Assembly (NCBI RefSeq): GCF_003813865.1
Contig: NZ_RMVG01000001.1
Location: forward strand, 434,001 to 498,000
From: Candidatus Pantoea deserta
GTDB lineage: Bacteria > Pseudomonadota > Gammaproteobacteria > Enterobacterales > Enterobacteriaceae
Length of the DNA: 64,000 bases
Direction of reading: 5' to 3'
The notes under the pieces: generated by a model
Told to the model about the DNA's origin: nothing
What the model saw: only the letters and a program-made list of their open reading frames with translations
Database searches by the model: none
Shown: piece by piece, positions 34,383 through 43,987 of the stretch
Numbering within the stretch: the stretch's first letter is position 1
Layout of the letters: each line of letters starts with the position of its first letter
Translations under genes and position numbers: made by a program

Positions 34383-34415
34383 TTAATTAGCGGAAAATTA
34401 GCGCAGAATTAGCCT
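34383..34415. promoter_or_regulatory. Three 11-bp direct repeats ahead of the two-component operon
   Basis: AATTAGC occurs at 34385, 34396 and 34407, exactly 11 bases apart, in the units TTAATTAGCGG, AAAATTAGCGC and AGAATTAGCCT. Repeats spaced by one helical turn are typical binding sites of OmpR/PhoB-family response regulators. The array lies between the divergent AraC gene and the response regulator gene, about 90 bases before the latter. Confidence 0.6.
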
Positions 34416-34507
34416 GACGCGCCGCGCGGGACGGCGTGCGGCAAAGTTAATTCTGTGCTAATAATCGCGGCGTAAACTGCGGCTATCTGTTGATGAGGGC
34501 ATCGACT

Positions 34508-35167
34508 ATGCGCGTGTTACTGGTTGAAGATGATGAAATGATCGGCGCGAATTTGCAGCAGGCGCTGGAAGGGGCGGGCTGGTCGGTAGACTGGGTGCGC
34601 GACGGCGTCTTCGCCCATAACGCCTGGAGCCAGGGCGATTACACCTGCGTCCTGCTCGACCTGGGCCTGCCGCGCGATGACGGGCTACAGGTGCTGAAGC
34701 GCGCCCGCGCCCGTGGCGACGCCACGCCGGTGCTGATTTTAACCGCGCGCGACACCGTCGCGCAGCGCGTGCAGGGTCTCGACAGCGGGGCCGACGACTA
34801 CCTTCTTAAACCTTTCGATCTGCAAGAGGTGCTGGCGCGTATGCGTGCAATAACCCGACGCCGCCACGGCGCAGCGGACTCGCTGCTTGGCAGCGGCGAT
34901 GTGCAGCTGGATATGATGACGCGCGAAGTGCTCTACAAAGGCCAGCGCGAGCAGCTTACCGCACGCGAATATGCGCTGCTTTACGCGCTGCTGGAGCGCC
35001 CCGGCGCGATCCTGTCGCGCGAGCAGCTTGAGAATCGCATTTACGGCTGGGGCGAAGAGGTCACCAGTAACGCGGTCGATGTTCTGATCCACGGCATGCG
35101 CCGCAAGCTCGACAATGACGCTATTCGCAACGTGCGCGGGCTTGGCTGGCGCGTACCCGCTTTATGA
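34508..35167 (+). CDS. OmpR-family response regulator (QseB/PmrA-like)
   Basis: A 219-residue response regulator. Receiver domain: MRVLLVEDDEMIGANLQQAL (acidic pair), CVLLDLGLPRDDG (phospho-acceptor Asp near residue 51), LILTARD and DYLLKPFDLQE (conserved Lys). C-terminal winged helix: LTAREYALLYALLERPGAIL and TSNAVDVLIHGMRRKLDN. ATG 34508 is preferred over the upstream ATGs. The stop overlaps the kinase start by 4 bases. The three 11-bp repeats upstream are the likely binding site. Confidence 0.9.
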   Translation: MRVLLVEDDEMIGANLQQALEGAGWSVDWVRDGVFAHNAWSQGDYTCVLLDLGLPRDDGLQVLKRARARGDATPVLILTARDTVAQRVQGLDSGADDYLLKPFDLQEVLARMRAITRRRHGAADSLLGSGDVQLDMMTREVLYKGQREQLTAREYALLYALLERPGAILSREQLENRIYGWGEEVTSNAVDVLIHGMRRKLDNDAIRNVRGLGWRVPAL

Positions 35168-36519
35168 AACCCTTTACCTTTATGCGCTCCCTGCGCAATA
35201 AGCTGCTGAGCACGCTGCTGATTATCCATCTGCTGATGATCGGCGGCGTCACCTGGTATTTCTTCAGCTGCTATGGCGACATGATCGGCACCATGAAAGA
35301 TGACCAGCTGTCGAAAATTGCCGACGCCTGGGCGACCAATAAAGAGATCCCGGCGCTGATGCCGCTGATGCTGCACGCCGACAAGGTGAAAAGCGCCTAC
35401 GTGGTGCAGTTGTGGGACAGCAACGGCAAGCTGCGCGCCAGCTCCTGGCCGGAGCTGCACGCGCCGCTCCAGACGGAAAAAGGCTGGCACGACATCGAGG
35501 TCGGCGACTGCGACGAGTGCGCCTGGCGGATCTACACTCGTCCAGGCGAGCCGGGAAGCGAGATAAAAACTATTCAGGTCATGCATAACCTCAGCTATAT
35601 GCGCGCCGTAATGGTTCAGCGCGCGCTGGCGGCGATTATCCCGATGATTTTAATGATGCCGCTCTCGCTGCTGGTGATCTGGCTGGTGGTGCGCAAAATT
35701 ACCCGCGATCTGCGCGTCGCGTCGCGCCAGATCGCCGCTCAGGAGACGCTGCATCCTCACCTGGTGTCGCCCGAAGGGTTGCCGGATGAGATCCTGCCGC
35801 TGGTGGACGCCTACAATTCGCTGCTCAATAAACTGCGCGCCGCCTGGTCGTCGCAGCGGCAGTTTCTGGAAGATGCCGCGCATGAGCTGCGCACGCCGGT
35901 TACCGCCGTTACGCTTCAGCTGGAAAATCTGCGCCAGCATATCCAGCCGGGCGAAGCGAGCCGCCAGTTCGACCAGCTTGAGGCCGGCGTCACGCGCACC
36001 CGTCATCTGGTTACGCAGCTGCTCAACATTTCGCGTCAGGAAGATAAAACCGTGGTGGCGACGGTTGAGCAGATTGAGCTGGAAGAGGTGCTGAAAGAGA
36101 GCATCGAACAGCTGATGGTGGTGGCCGATAAGCGCGGCATCGACATCGGCTTTAACGGCTCGACGCACTACCGCCTGCAAGCCAGCCGATCCGAGCTGCG
36201 CAGTTTGTTCGATAACCTGATTGGCAACGCCATGCTGCACACGCCGGAAGGAAGTCTGGTGGACGTGCTGCTGCATCGCGTAGATGACCATACGGTGGTG
36301 GATATTATTGATAACGGTCCGGGTATGCCGGAATCCTTTATCGACCGCGCCTTTGATCGCTTTACCCGTTCGCCTGAGGTAAAAGCGCAGGGCAGCGGAT
36401 TAGGTTTGTCGATCGTGCGCAGCGTCGCGCAAAAACACCATATTCAGGTCTCCCTCTCCAACTGTCTCAATCCGCAGGGCGCCGTTTGCGGCTTGCAGGT
36501 GCGCGTTACCCTGCCCTGA
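35164..36519 (+). CDS. Sensor histidine kinase (QseC/PmrB-like)
   Basis: A 451-residue membrane kinase. Two membrane segments (about residues 13-33 and 158-180) flank a periplasmic sensor of roughly 120 residues containing a CDEC pair. HAMP follows, then the H-box EDAAHELRTPVTAVTLQLEN with the phospho-His, the N-box LFDNLIGNAMLHTPEG, the G1 box DIIDNGPGMPESFIDRAFDR and the G2 box GSGLGLSIVRSVAQKH. All catalytic motifs are intact. Signal unknown; the E. coli relatives respond to metals, acid or hormones. Confidence 0.9.
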   Translation: MKPFTFMRSLRNKLLSTLLIIHLLMIGGVTWYFFSCYGDMIGTMKDDQLSKIADAWATNKEIPALMPLMLHADKVKSAYVVQLWDSNGKLRASSWPELHAPLQTEKGWHDIEVGDCDECAWRIYTRPGEPGSEIKTIQVMHNLSYMRAVMVQRALAAIIPMILMMPLSLLVIWLVVRKITRDLRVASRQIAAQETLHPHLVSPEGLPDEILPLVDAYNSLLNKLRAAWSSQRQFLEDAAHELRTPVTAVTLQLENLRQHIQPGEASRQFDQLEAGVTRTRHLVTQLLNISRQEDKTVVATVEQIELEEVLKESIEQLMVVADKRGIDIGFNGSTHYRLQASRSELRSLFDNLIGNAMLHTPEGSLVDVLLHRVDDHTVVDIIDNGPGMPESFIDRAFDRFTRSPEVKAQGSGLGLSIVRSVAQKHHIQVSLSNCLNPQGAVCGLQVRVTLP

Positions 36520-36583
36520 TTTCACGTTCGCGCGCGATAGCGACAACGTAAACGGTTGCGGCGTTCCGTTCGCCGCCGCTTAA

Positions 36584-36605
36584 TTTCGTGACGCACTTCA
36601 CATTT
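36584..36605. promoter_or_regulatory. CRP site upstream of tsx
   Basis: CGTGA and TCACA separated by 6 bases, with the flanking ATTT, form a good 22-base CRP site centred at 36594/36595. E. coli tsx is activated by CRP and repressed by CytR between CRP sites. A second half site (CGTGAGC near 36640) could be the partner. About 180 bases lie between this site and the tsx start. Confidence 0.6.
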
Positions 36606-36776
36606 TCACGTAAACATCATGCAACACATTTTGACAAACGTGAGCAAAATCTATTTTCTATCGCCCTGTAACGGTCAGGCTACGCAGGCTTCACTCCGAT
36701 AGTAAAAACGGTTACACCTTCGCCGCCCACTCTGGGATTGATTTCACCTTGACTGCGTTTTTGCGCGGTCGAAAGC

Positions 36777-37658
36777 ATGTGGTTAATGAGAATGACATTT
36801 AAAACCTTGGTAGCAGGTGCCTTGCTGGCGACATCTCTGGCGGGCAGCGTGCAGGCCGCTGAAAGCGATCCGCAATATCTCTCCGACTGGTGGCATCAGA
36901 GCGTCAACGTGGTAGGCAGCTATCACACCCGTTTCGGACCGCAGTTTAATAACGATGTCTATCTGGAATATGAAGCCTTTGCGAAGAAAGACTGGTTCGA
37001 TTTTTACGGCTATCTCGACCTGACTAACTTTTTCGGCATGGGCAACAGCAACGCCAACGGTATTTTTGACCACGGCTCGCCGATGTTTATGGAAATTGAG
37101 CCGCGTTTCTCAATCGACAAGCTGACCGGCACCAGTCTGGCCTTCGGTCCATTTAAAGAGTGGTATTTCGCCAATAACTATATCTACGATATGGGCCGCA
37201 ACAGCGCCAACCGTCAAAATACCTGGTATATGGGTCTGGGCACCGACATCGACACGCACAGCGACATCGGCCTGTCGCTGAACGTCTATGCCAAATATCA
37301 GTGGGAAAACTACGGCGCGGCCAACGAGAACAGCTGGGACGGCTATCGCTTCAAGGTGAAGTACATGGTGCCGATCACTACCCTGTGGGGCGGCAACCTG
37401 AGCTATATCGGCTTCACCAACTTTGACTGGGGTTCCGATCTGCGCGACAAATCTGACGCCTCGCGCACCAGCAACTCCATCGCCTCCAGCCATATTCTAT
37501 CGCTGGGCTACGATCACTGGCACATCTCCGCCGTGGCGCGTTACTTCCATAACGGCGGTCAGTGGGCGGATGGTCAGGAGCTGAACTTTGGCCGTGGTCC
37601 ATTTGAAGTGAAATCTACCGGCTGGGGTTACTACCTGGTGGCGGGTTATAACTTCTGA
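36777..37658 (+). CDS. tsx: Nucleoside-specific outer-membrane channel Tsx
   Basis: Tsx is the outer-membrane porin for nucleosides and a phage receptor. The 293-residue product has a signal peptide ending VQA-AES, then a 12-strand barrel with long stretches identical to E. coli Tsx: [59 protein letters not shown] and the terminal YYLVAGYNF with the C-terminal Phe needed for assembly. The start could also be ATG 36786 or 36792; the upstream CRP site fits known control. A hairpin follows the stop. Confidence 0.95.
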   Translation: MWLMRMTFKTLVAGALLATSLAGSVQAAESDPQYLSDWWHQSVNVVGSYHTRFGPQFNNDVYLEYEAFAKKDWFDFYGYLDLTNFFGMGNSNANGIFDHGSPMFMEIEPRFSIDKLTGTSLAFGPFKEWYFANNYIYDMGRNSANRQNTWYMGLGTDIDTHSDIGLSLNVYAKYQWENYGAANENSWDGYRFKVKYMVPITTLWGGNLSYIGFTNFDWGSDLRDKSDASRTSNSIASSHILSLGYDHWHISAVARYFHNGGQWADGQELNFGRGPFEVKSTGWGYYLVAGYNF

Positions 37659-37663
37659 TAACG

Positions 37664-37688
37664 CGGGCGGCTAAGCGCGCCCGCTTTA
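37664..37688 (+). terminator. Terminator-like hairpin after tsx
   Basis: A 7-bp GC-only stem (GCGGGCG with CGCCCGC) and 8-base loop begins 6 bases after the tsx stop and is followed by only TTT. Probably the tsx terminator, though the T-run is short. Confidence 0.55.
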
Positions 37689-37938
37689 AAAGCGAGCGGT
37701 TGCTCGAAAGCCGATCCGATAGCAAAGACGCAGGCCGGGCATCCATACCAGCCCGGCCTGCGCAATCAGGCGTCTCACCCCTGAGGCGCGCCCGTTGCCG
37801 GGCGGCCTGTTTTTCCCCTGGCGCAGCACGCTTTGTTTCTCAAATCGGCTCTCCCGCTTGCAGGCTTTACCGCTGTCTGTAAATCACCGCCTTGCTGCCG
37901 GATCAGGCTCACCGCGTACGCGCTCTGCGTGGCCCTGC

Positions 37939-38376
37939 TTAATGCTGCGGTTTTACCACGTTAATACGCCACGGAATGCCGAACTTATCGATAAACATGG
38001 CGAACCCTTTCGACCAGAAGGTCTCCTGCCACGGCGTCGTGACTTTCCCACCGGCCGACAGTTTTTCAAACCAGACTTTCCCCTGCTCCACGTCGGTGGT
38101 CGACAAACTGACCGCGTAGCCCGCATGTTCTGAAGCCGGCGGCTGGTCGGTATTCCCGTCGCTCAGCATCAGCTCGCCCTGGCCGATGCGCAGATGAGCA
38201 TGCATGATCTTCTCTGGCGGCAGCGGCGTCGCAGACTGGTCGCCGACCTGTTCGCCCTGATCCGGCATATCGCCGAAGGTCATCTTGTACAGCAGCTCGC
38301 CCTCGGTGGCTTCCAGGTAAAAGTCGATAGCCTCTTCGCAGCGGCCATAGAGAAACAGATAAGGACTGACTTGCAT
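37939..38376 (-). CDS. VOC-family protein, PhnB/YjdN-like
   Basis: A 145-residue glyoxalase/bleomycin-resistance-fold (VOC) protein of the PhnB/YjdN type: VSPYLFLYGRCEEAIDFYLE, the central GDMPDQGEQV region, HAHLRIGQGELMLSDG and the final AMFIDKFGIPWRINVVKPQ. Despite the PhnB name in databases, these proteins have no proven phosphonate role. ATG 38376 has GGAGG 5 bases ahead. The gene stands alone. Confidence 0.85.
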   Translation of the reverse strand: MQVSPYLFLYGRCEEAIDFYLEATEGELLYKMTFGDMPDQGEQVGDQSATPLPPEKIMHAHLRIGQGELMLSDGNTDQPPASEHAGYAVSLSTTDVEQGKVWFEKLSAGGKVTTPWQETFWSKGFAMFIDKFGIPWRINVVKPQH

Positions 38377-38449
38377 CTTCACCTCCGTTTGTCGGTTGGA
38401 TTTCTTACAGCACCCTGAAAGTGTAGACGATCGCCCTTTTCTCTTGATT

Positions 38450-39346
38450 TTACTGACAATAACGTCGAAAAAGCTGCGCCATATAGGCGCTCATCGGCGT
38501 CAGCGCCGTATCCTTACGCTGGATCAGGTAGAAAGTGGCCTGCGGCAGCGGATCCGCCAGATCCAGCGCCACCAGATGCTGCCCCAGCACCGCGTCGTTG
38601 ATCACATCTACCGACAGAATGCTGACAAAATCGCTCTGCGCCACCAGGCTGGTGCAGGCCATAAAGGTCTCGCAGGAGACGACGATCTTCGGCGCCATGC
38701 CGCGCTCGGCGAAAAGATCGTGCAGCAGGCGATAGTAGCTGCCCTTCGGCGTCGGCATGGTCCAGTCGCAGTGCTGCAATTCCGCCAGCGATCGCGCCTT
38801 TTCCATCGGGTGTCCTTTGCGCACCACTACTCTGTAATCACGCTGCATCACCTTCTCAAAGCTCAGTTCCTGATCGAGATGGCTTTGATCGTAGGTATTA
38901 ATGGTGAAATCGAGTTCTCCCTGGCGCAGTTCTGGAATCATCGACACCAGCTGTCCCTCGACGATCCGCACTTTCACCAGCGGATATTCGCGATGAAACT
39001 GGGTGATAACCTGCGGCATGATGGTACGCGCCACGCTGCCTCCCACGCCAATATTGACGCGACCGCCCGCCAGACCAAGCCGCTGCTGAATATCCTCCTG
39101 CGCCACACGTAATTCTTCTAAAACGAGACTGGCATGGCGAAAAAAGTTATCACCCGTGTCGGTCAGCACCACACCCTGCTGGCGGCGAATAAAGAGTTTT
39201 GCGCCTAAAACCTGTTCAAGTTCCTGTATCGCTTTGGTCAGCGCAGGCTGGGAAAGCCCGGAAAGACGGCTTGCGGCGCGGATGCTGCCCTGACGGGCGA
39301 CGTCAACGAAGGCGCGTAGCTGATGCAGTTTAAGCTGGGCAGGCAT
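38450..39346 (-). CDS. abgR: LysR family regulator AbgR
   Basis: A 298-residue LysR regulator, the local controller of abgABT. HTH: FVDVARQGSIRAASRLSGLS, then QPALTKAIQELEQVLGAKLF; effector domain blocks VRIVEGQLVSMIPELRQGEL, DFTINTY and WTMPTPKGSYYRLLHDLF are shared with E. coli AbgR. It is divergent from abgA, as in E. coli. ATG 39346 is 104 bases from the abgA start, and two palindromes lie between. Confidence 0.9.
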   Translation of the reverse strand: MPAQLKLHQLRAFVDVARQGSIRAASRLSGLSQPALTKAIQELEQVLGAKLFIRRQQGVVLTDTGDNFFRHASLVLEELRVAQEDIQQRLGLAGGRVNIGVGGSVARTIMPQVITQFHREYPLVKVRIVEGQLVSMIPELRQGELDFTINTYDQSHLDQELSFEKVMQRDYRVVVRKGHPMEKARSLAELQHCDWTMPTPKGSYYRLLHDLFAERGMAPKIVVSCETFMACTSLVAQSDFVSILSVDVINDAVLGQHLVALDLADPLPQATFYLIQRKDTALTPMSAYMAQLFRRYCQ

Positions 39347-39365
39347 GATAACCACTGTTTATCAG

Positions 39366-39390
39366 GAATAAGTTATTCGCATCTTATGCG
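39366..39390. promoter_or_regulatory. Two adjacent palindromes between abgR and abgA
   Basis: GAATAAGTTATTC (39366-39378) and CGCATCTTATGCG (39378-39390) are two perfect inverted repeats sharing one base. Their place in the divergent promoter interval makes them candidate AbgR operator sites. No AbgR consensus is known to me to compare. Confidence 0.4.
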
Positions 39391-39450
39391 GTCAGAAAGG
39401 CTTGTGTAAATTCGGGGGTGTGCATAAAAAACCAACAATAAGGATTTCCT

Positions 39451-40764
39451 ATGACAACCCTTTCCGAGCAGGTCCTGGCGCTGCAACCTCAGATGCAACG
39501 CTGGCGACGCGATCTGCACCAGTTTGCCGAGTCCGGCTGGCTGGAGTTTCGTACCGCTACGCGCGTCGCCGAGACGCTGCACAAGCTGGGTTATCACCTG
39601 CAACTGGGCCGCGAGGTCATTAACGCCGAGGCGCGTATGGGCCTGCCTGACGCCGACGTGCTTAAACAGCAGGAGGCGCGGGCGCTGCAACAGGGCGCGC
39701 TGCCGCAGTGGCTGCACTACTTCTCCGGCGGCTTTTGCGGCATTGTCGCCACGCTGGAGACCGGCCGTCCCGGTCCGGTGATGGGCTTCCGCGTCGATAT
39801 GGATGCGCTGGATCTCAATGAGAGCCAGGCCGCTGAGCACCTGCCGCAGCGCGAAGGGTTCGGCTCCTGTAATCCCGGCATGATGCACGCCTGCGGCCAC
39901 GACGGCCACACCACGATTGGACTCGGCCTCGCCAGCGTGCTGATGGCGATGAAATCGCAACTGAGCGGCACCATCAGGCTGATCTTTCAGCCTGCCGAAG
40001 AGGGGGTGCGCGGCGCAAAAGCCATGGTCGAGGCGGGCGTGGTGGACGATGTCGATCTCTTTACCGCTATCCATATCGGCACCGGCGTGCCCGCTGGCGA
40101 ACTGGTTTGCGGCAGCGACAGCTTTCTCGCCACCACCAAGCTGGACGTGCGCTTTACCGGCGTCGGCGCGCACGCGGGCGGCAAGCCTGAAGAGGGTCGC
40201 AACGCCTTACTGGCGGCGGCCCAGGCCACGCTGGGGCTGCACGGGCTGCCGCAGCACAGCGGCGGCGTGGCGCGCGTTAACGTCGGCGTGCTCCAGGCGG
40301 GAACCGGCCGCAACGTGGTGGCCGACACCGCGCTGATGAAGGTCGAAACGCGCGGCGTCAGCAATCAGGTCAACGACGACATCTACCAGCAGGCGCTGCG
40401 CATTATCGCTGGCGCGGCGGCGATGTACGGCGTCGAGTATGAGGTGAAGCTGATGGGCGCGGCGCGCAGCTGCACGCCAACGCAGCCCTGGGTTGACTTT
40501 GTGCATCAGCAGGCCGAGGCGCTGGGCATTTTCGATTCGGTGGTGGATCGCAAAGCGCAGGCCGCGGGTTCCGAAGATGCGACCTACATGATGGAGCGGG
40601 TGAAACAGCGCGGCGGTCAGGCGACCTACGCCATTTTTGGCTGCGAACTGGCGGCAGGCCACCATAACGCGAAGTTCGACTTTGACGAAAGCGTAATGGG
40701 TAAAGCGGTGCAGACGCTGGCGACGCTGGCGCTCAACCAGGCGCAGTTCGGGGGCGGGCGATGA
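39451..40764 (+). CDS. abgA: p-Aminobenzoyl-glutamate hydrolase subunit A
   Basis: AbgA and AbgB form the enzyme that splits p-aminobenzoyl-glutamate, a folate breakdown product, to p-aminobenzoate and glutamate. The 437-residue protein is an M20-family amidohydrolase with metal motifs [28 protein letters not shown] and [20 protein letters not shown], and the dimerisation lid between. Length matches E. coli AbgA (436). AAGGA precedes ATG 39451. It overlaps abgB by 4 bases. Confidence 0.94.
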   Translation: MTTLSEQVLALQPQMQRWRRDLHQFAESGWLEFRTATRVAETLHKLGYHLQLGREVINAEARMGLPDADVLKQQEARALQQGALPQWLHYFSGGFCGIVATLETGRPGPVMGFRVDMDALDLNESQAAEHLPQREGFGSCNPGMMHACGHDGHTTIGLGLASVLMAMKSQLSGTIRLIFQPAEEGVRGAKAMVEAGVVDDVDLFTAIHIGTGVPAGELVCGSDSFLATTKLDVRFTGVGAHAGGKPEEGRNALLAAAQATLGLHGLPQHSGGVARVNVGVLQAGTGRNVVADTALMKVETRGVSNQVNDDIYQQALRIIAGAAAMYGVEYEVKLMGAARSCTPTQPWVDFVHQQAEALGIFDSVVDRKAQAAGSEDATYMMERVKQRGGQATYAIFGCELAAGHHNAKFDFDESVMGKAVQTLATLALNQAQFGGGR

Positions 40765-42203
40765 ACGCGGATTTTCTTGCCGACTATATCGAAGCCAACC
40801 AGGCGCGCTTCACCGCCATCAGCGACGCTATCTGGGATACGCCGGAAACCCGCTTTGCCGAAACCCGGTCCAGCGCGCTGCTGGCCGACGCGCTGGAGAG
40901 GGAAGGCTTCTCCGTGACGCGCGGCGTGGGCAATATTGAGACGGCGTTTATCGCCAGTACTGGCGAAGGCCAGCCGGTTATCGCCATTCTCGGCGAGTTC
41001 GATGCGCTGGCGGGCCTGAGCCAGCGCGCGGGCTGCGCGCGGCCTGAACCGCTAAAGGAGAACGGCAACGGCCACGGCTGCGGCCATAACCTGCTGGGCA
41101 CCGCAGGCGTGGCGGCGGCCTTTGCGCTTAAAGCCTGGATGCAGCAGCACGGCGGGCGCGGTACGGTGCGCTTTTACGGCTGCCCCGGCGAAGAGGGCGG
41201 CTCCGGCAAAACCTTTATGGTGCGCGAGGGACTGTTTGACGACGTCGACGCCGCCGTCACCTGGCATCCTGAAGGCTTTAGCGGGCTGTTTAATCTCAGC
41301 ACCCTGGCCAATATCCAGGCGGCCTTTCACTTCAAAGGCGTGGCGGCGCACGCGGCCAACTCGCCCCATCTGGGACGCAGCGCGCTGGACGCGGTAACGC
41401 TAATGAATACCGGCGCGAATTTCCTGCGCGAACATATTGTGCAGGAGGCGCGGCTGCACTATGCGGTCACCAACAGCGGCGGCGTCTCCCCCAACGTGGT
41501 ACAGGCCGACGCGGAAGTGCTCTATCTGATCCGCGCGCCAGCGCTGCCGCAGGCGCAGGAGATTTATCAGCGCGTCATTAATATCGCCAAAGGCGCGGCG
41601 CTGATGACCGACACCCAGGTCAGGGTGCGCTTCGATAAAGCCTGCTCTAATTACGTGCCCAACCGCGCGCTGGAAGCGGTAATGGAGCGATATTTGCATC
41701 ATTTCGGTCTGCCGCGCTACAGCGACGAGGAGCGCGCGTTTGCGGCTGAAATCCGCGCCACGCTGAGCGAGGACGATCTGCATAACGCCCGACTGAACGC
41801 GGCGCGTACCGGCGGCGAGGCGGGCGCGGCATGGATTGAGACGCACGGCGACAAACTGCTGATGGATGAGGTCGCCCCCTGCGTGGCGACACGCGAGCTG
41901 CTTTACGGCTCTACCGACGTCGGCGACGTCAGCTGGGTGACGCCGGTTGCGCAGTGCTTTACGCCCTGCTTTACCTTCGGCACGCCGCTACACACCTGGC
42001 AGCTGGTGGCGCAGGGCCGCACCAGCATCGCGCATAAAGGCATGCTGCTGGCAGGCAAGGTGATGGCCGCGACCGTGCTGGATCTGCTCACCGATGCGCA
42101 GGCGCTGGCGCGCTGTCGCGACGAGTTTGAACGGGTGCGCCGCGCGCAGCCCTATCAATGCCCGATACCCGAAGGCGTCACGCCTTCAAAACTGGCCAAT
42201 TGA
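40761..42203 (+). CDS. abgB: p-Aminobenzoyl-glutamate hydrolase subunit B
   Basis: The second hydrolase subunit, 480 residues (E. coli 481). M20-family motifs: [34 protein letters not shown] and [17 protein letters not shown]. It is translationally coupled to abgA through ATGA. Together the two metallopeptidase-like subunits act in the cytoplasm after import by AbgT. Confidence 0.94.
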   Translation: MNADFLADYIEANQARFTAISDAIWDTPETRFAETRSSALLADALEREGFSVTRGVGNIETAFIASTGEGQPVIAILGEFDALAGLSQRAGCARPEPLKENGNGHGCGHNLLGTAGVAAAFALKAWMQQHGGRGTVRFYGCPGEEGGSGKTFMVREGLFDDVDAAVTWHPEGFSGLFNLSTLANIQAAFHFKGVAAHAANSPHLGRSALDAVTLMNTGANFLREHIVQEARLHYAVTNSGGVSPNVVQADAEVLYLIRAPALPQAQEIYQRVINIAKGAALMTDTQVRVRFDKACSNYVPNRALEAVMERYLHHFGLPRYSDEERAFAAEIRATLSEDDLHNARLNAARTGGEAGAAWIETHGDKLLMDEVAPCVATRELLYGSTDVGDVSWVTPVAQCFTPCFTFGTPLHTWQLVAQGRTSIAHKGMLLAGKVMAATVLDLLTDAQALARCRDEFERVRRAQPYQCPIPEGVTPSKLAN

Positions 42204-42280
42204 GCCACGGCCGCGCCTCAGGCGCGGACCGATAACACAATAAAAAAACGCAAACACGACCATACAAGACGAGGAATATC

Positions 42281-43801
42281 ATGACCGTAATGTCGGAGAA
42301 TCGCAGCCCAGGGAAAGTTTTCGGCTGGATCGAGCGGGTCGGCAACAAAGTCCCCAACCCTTTCCTGCTGTTTGTCTATTTAATCGTGGTACTGATGGTG
42401 GCCACCGCCATCATCAGCAGTCTGGGTATGGCGGTAAAAAATCCCGCCAGCGGCGAGATGGTGCGCGTCAACAACCTGTTGAGCGTCGCCGGTTTGCAGT
42501 GGATCCTGCCCAACATCATTAAAAACTTCAGCAGCTTTACGCCGCTCGGCTCGATCCTGGCGCTGGTGATTGGCGCGGGGCTGGCGGAAAAAGTCGGTCT
42601 GTTGCAGTCGCTGATGGTCAAGATGGCCTCGCGCGTGAGCCGCCGCTACGCCAGCTATATGGTGCTGTTTATCGCCTTTTTCAGCCATATCTCTTCCGAC
42701 GCGGCGCTGGTGGTGATGCCGCCGCTTGGCGCGCTGATCTTTCTTGCCGTGGGTCGTCACCCCGTGGCGGGACTGCTGGCGGCGATTGCCGGCGTCGCGT
42801 CCGGCTTTACCGCGAATCTGCTGATCGTCACCACCGACGTGCTGCTCTCCGGCATCAGTAGCGAGGCGGCGAAGGCGGTAAGCGATACGGTGCACGTCAG
42901 CGTGATCGATAACTGGTTCTTTATGGCGTCGTCGGTGATTGTGCTGACCATCGCGGGGGCGATCCTGACCGATAAGTTCGTTGAACCTCGTCTGCCGCAG
43001 TGGAAAGAAGGCAGCGGCGAGCGGCTGGCGGCGCTAACGCCGCTGGAGAACCGCGGCCTGCGCGCGGCGGGCATCGCCGCCCTGCTGTTTATCGGCCTGA
43101 TGGCGCTGCTGGTGGTGCCGGAACAGGCCCCGCTGCGCGATCCCCACACCGGCGGCATCGTGCCCTCGCCGTTTATTAAAGGCATTGTGCCGATCATTAT
43201 TCTGTTCTTTTTTGTCGTGGCGATTGTTTACGGCGTGGTCACGAAGCAGATCCGTCGCCCGGACGATATTCCGCAGCTGCTGGTCGATCCGATGAAAAGC
43301 ATGGCGGGCTTTATTGTTATGGTGTTTCCGCTGTCGCAGTTCGTGGCGTTCTTTAACTGGAGCAACATGGGCAAGTTTATGGCCATCGGGCTGACTGACG
43401 TGCTGGAGAGCGCGGGCATCAGCGGCGCGCCCGCCTTTCTCGGCCTGATGTTCCTGTCGGCGTTTCTTTGCATGTTTATCGCCAGCGGGTCGGCGATCTG
43501 GTCTATTCTGGCCCCGGTGTTCGTGCCGATGTTTATGCTGCTGGGCTTTCACCCTGCCTTCGCCCAGATGATCTTCCGCATTGCCGATTCGGCGGTGCTG
43601 CCGCTGGCCCCGATGTCGCCCTTCTTGCCGCTGTTCCTCGCCTTTTTGCAGCGCTACCAGAAGGACGCGCAGCTCGGCACCTACTACGTGCTGATCTTCC
43701 CCTATCCGCTGGTGTTCTTTATTACCTGGATTGCGCTGCTGCTGGCCTGGTATGCGCTGGGCTTACCCATTGGTCCGGGCGTCTGGCCGCAGATGCCGTA
43801 A
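42281..43801 (+). CDS. abgT: p-Aminobenzoyl-glutamate transporter AbgT
   Basis: A 506-residue inner-membrane transporter of the AbgT family, with about nine membrane helices and re-entrant loops. It starts NRSPGKVFGWIERVGNKVPN, as in E. coli AbgT (508 residues); SHISSDAALVVMPPLGALIF and FIASGSAIWSILAPVFVPMF are the conserved hairpin regions. GAGG lies 8 bases ahead of ATG 42281. It lies 77 bases after abgB. Some AbgT proteins also export sulfonamides. Confidence 0.94.
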   Translation: MTVMSENRSPGKVFGWIERVGNKVPNPFLLFVYLIVVLMVATAIISSLGMAVKNPASGEMVRVNNLLSVAGLQWILPNIIKNFSSFTPLGSILALVIGAGLAEKVGLLQSLMVKMASRVSRRYASYMVLFIAFFSHISSDAALVVMPPLGALIFLAVGRHPVAGLLAAIAGVASGFTANLLIVTTDVLLSGISSEAAKAVSDTVHVSVIDNWFFMASSVIVLTIAGAILTDKFVEPRLPQWKEGSGERLAALTPLENRGLRAAGIAALLFIGLMALLVVPEQAPLRDPHTGGIVPSPFIKGIVPIIILFFFVVAIVYGVVTKQIRRPDDIPQLLVDPMKSMAGFIVMVFPLSQFVAFFNWSNMGKFMAIGLTDVLESAGISGAPAFLGLMFLSAFLCMFIASGSAIWSILAPVFVPMFMLLGFHPAFAQMIFRIADSAVLPLAPMSPFLPLFLAFLQRYQKDAQLGTYYVLIFPYPLVFFITWIALLLAWYALGLPIGPGVWPQMP

Positions 43802-43987
43802 CGCCTGCGCCAGGGACGGCGGAAACTGCAACGTGCGTTGCTAAAAACTCACCACCAACCCTCTCGGCAAGGATCGCCGAATTGATTATTCTGCACTCTC
43901 TTCGCTTGCTAACGGTCACTATTTTTACAACATCGCCATGCCGTTAGCAGGTTATGCAAACATCGTCACACCGAGGTTCACACCAAA

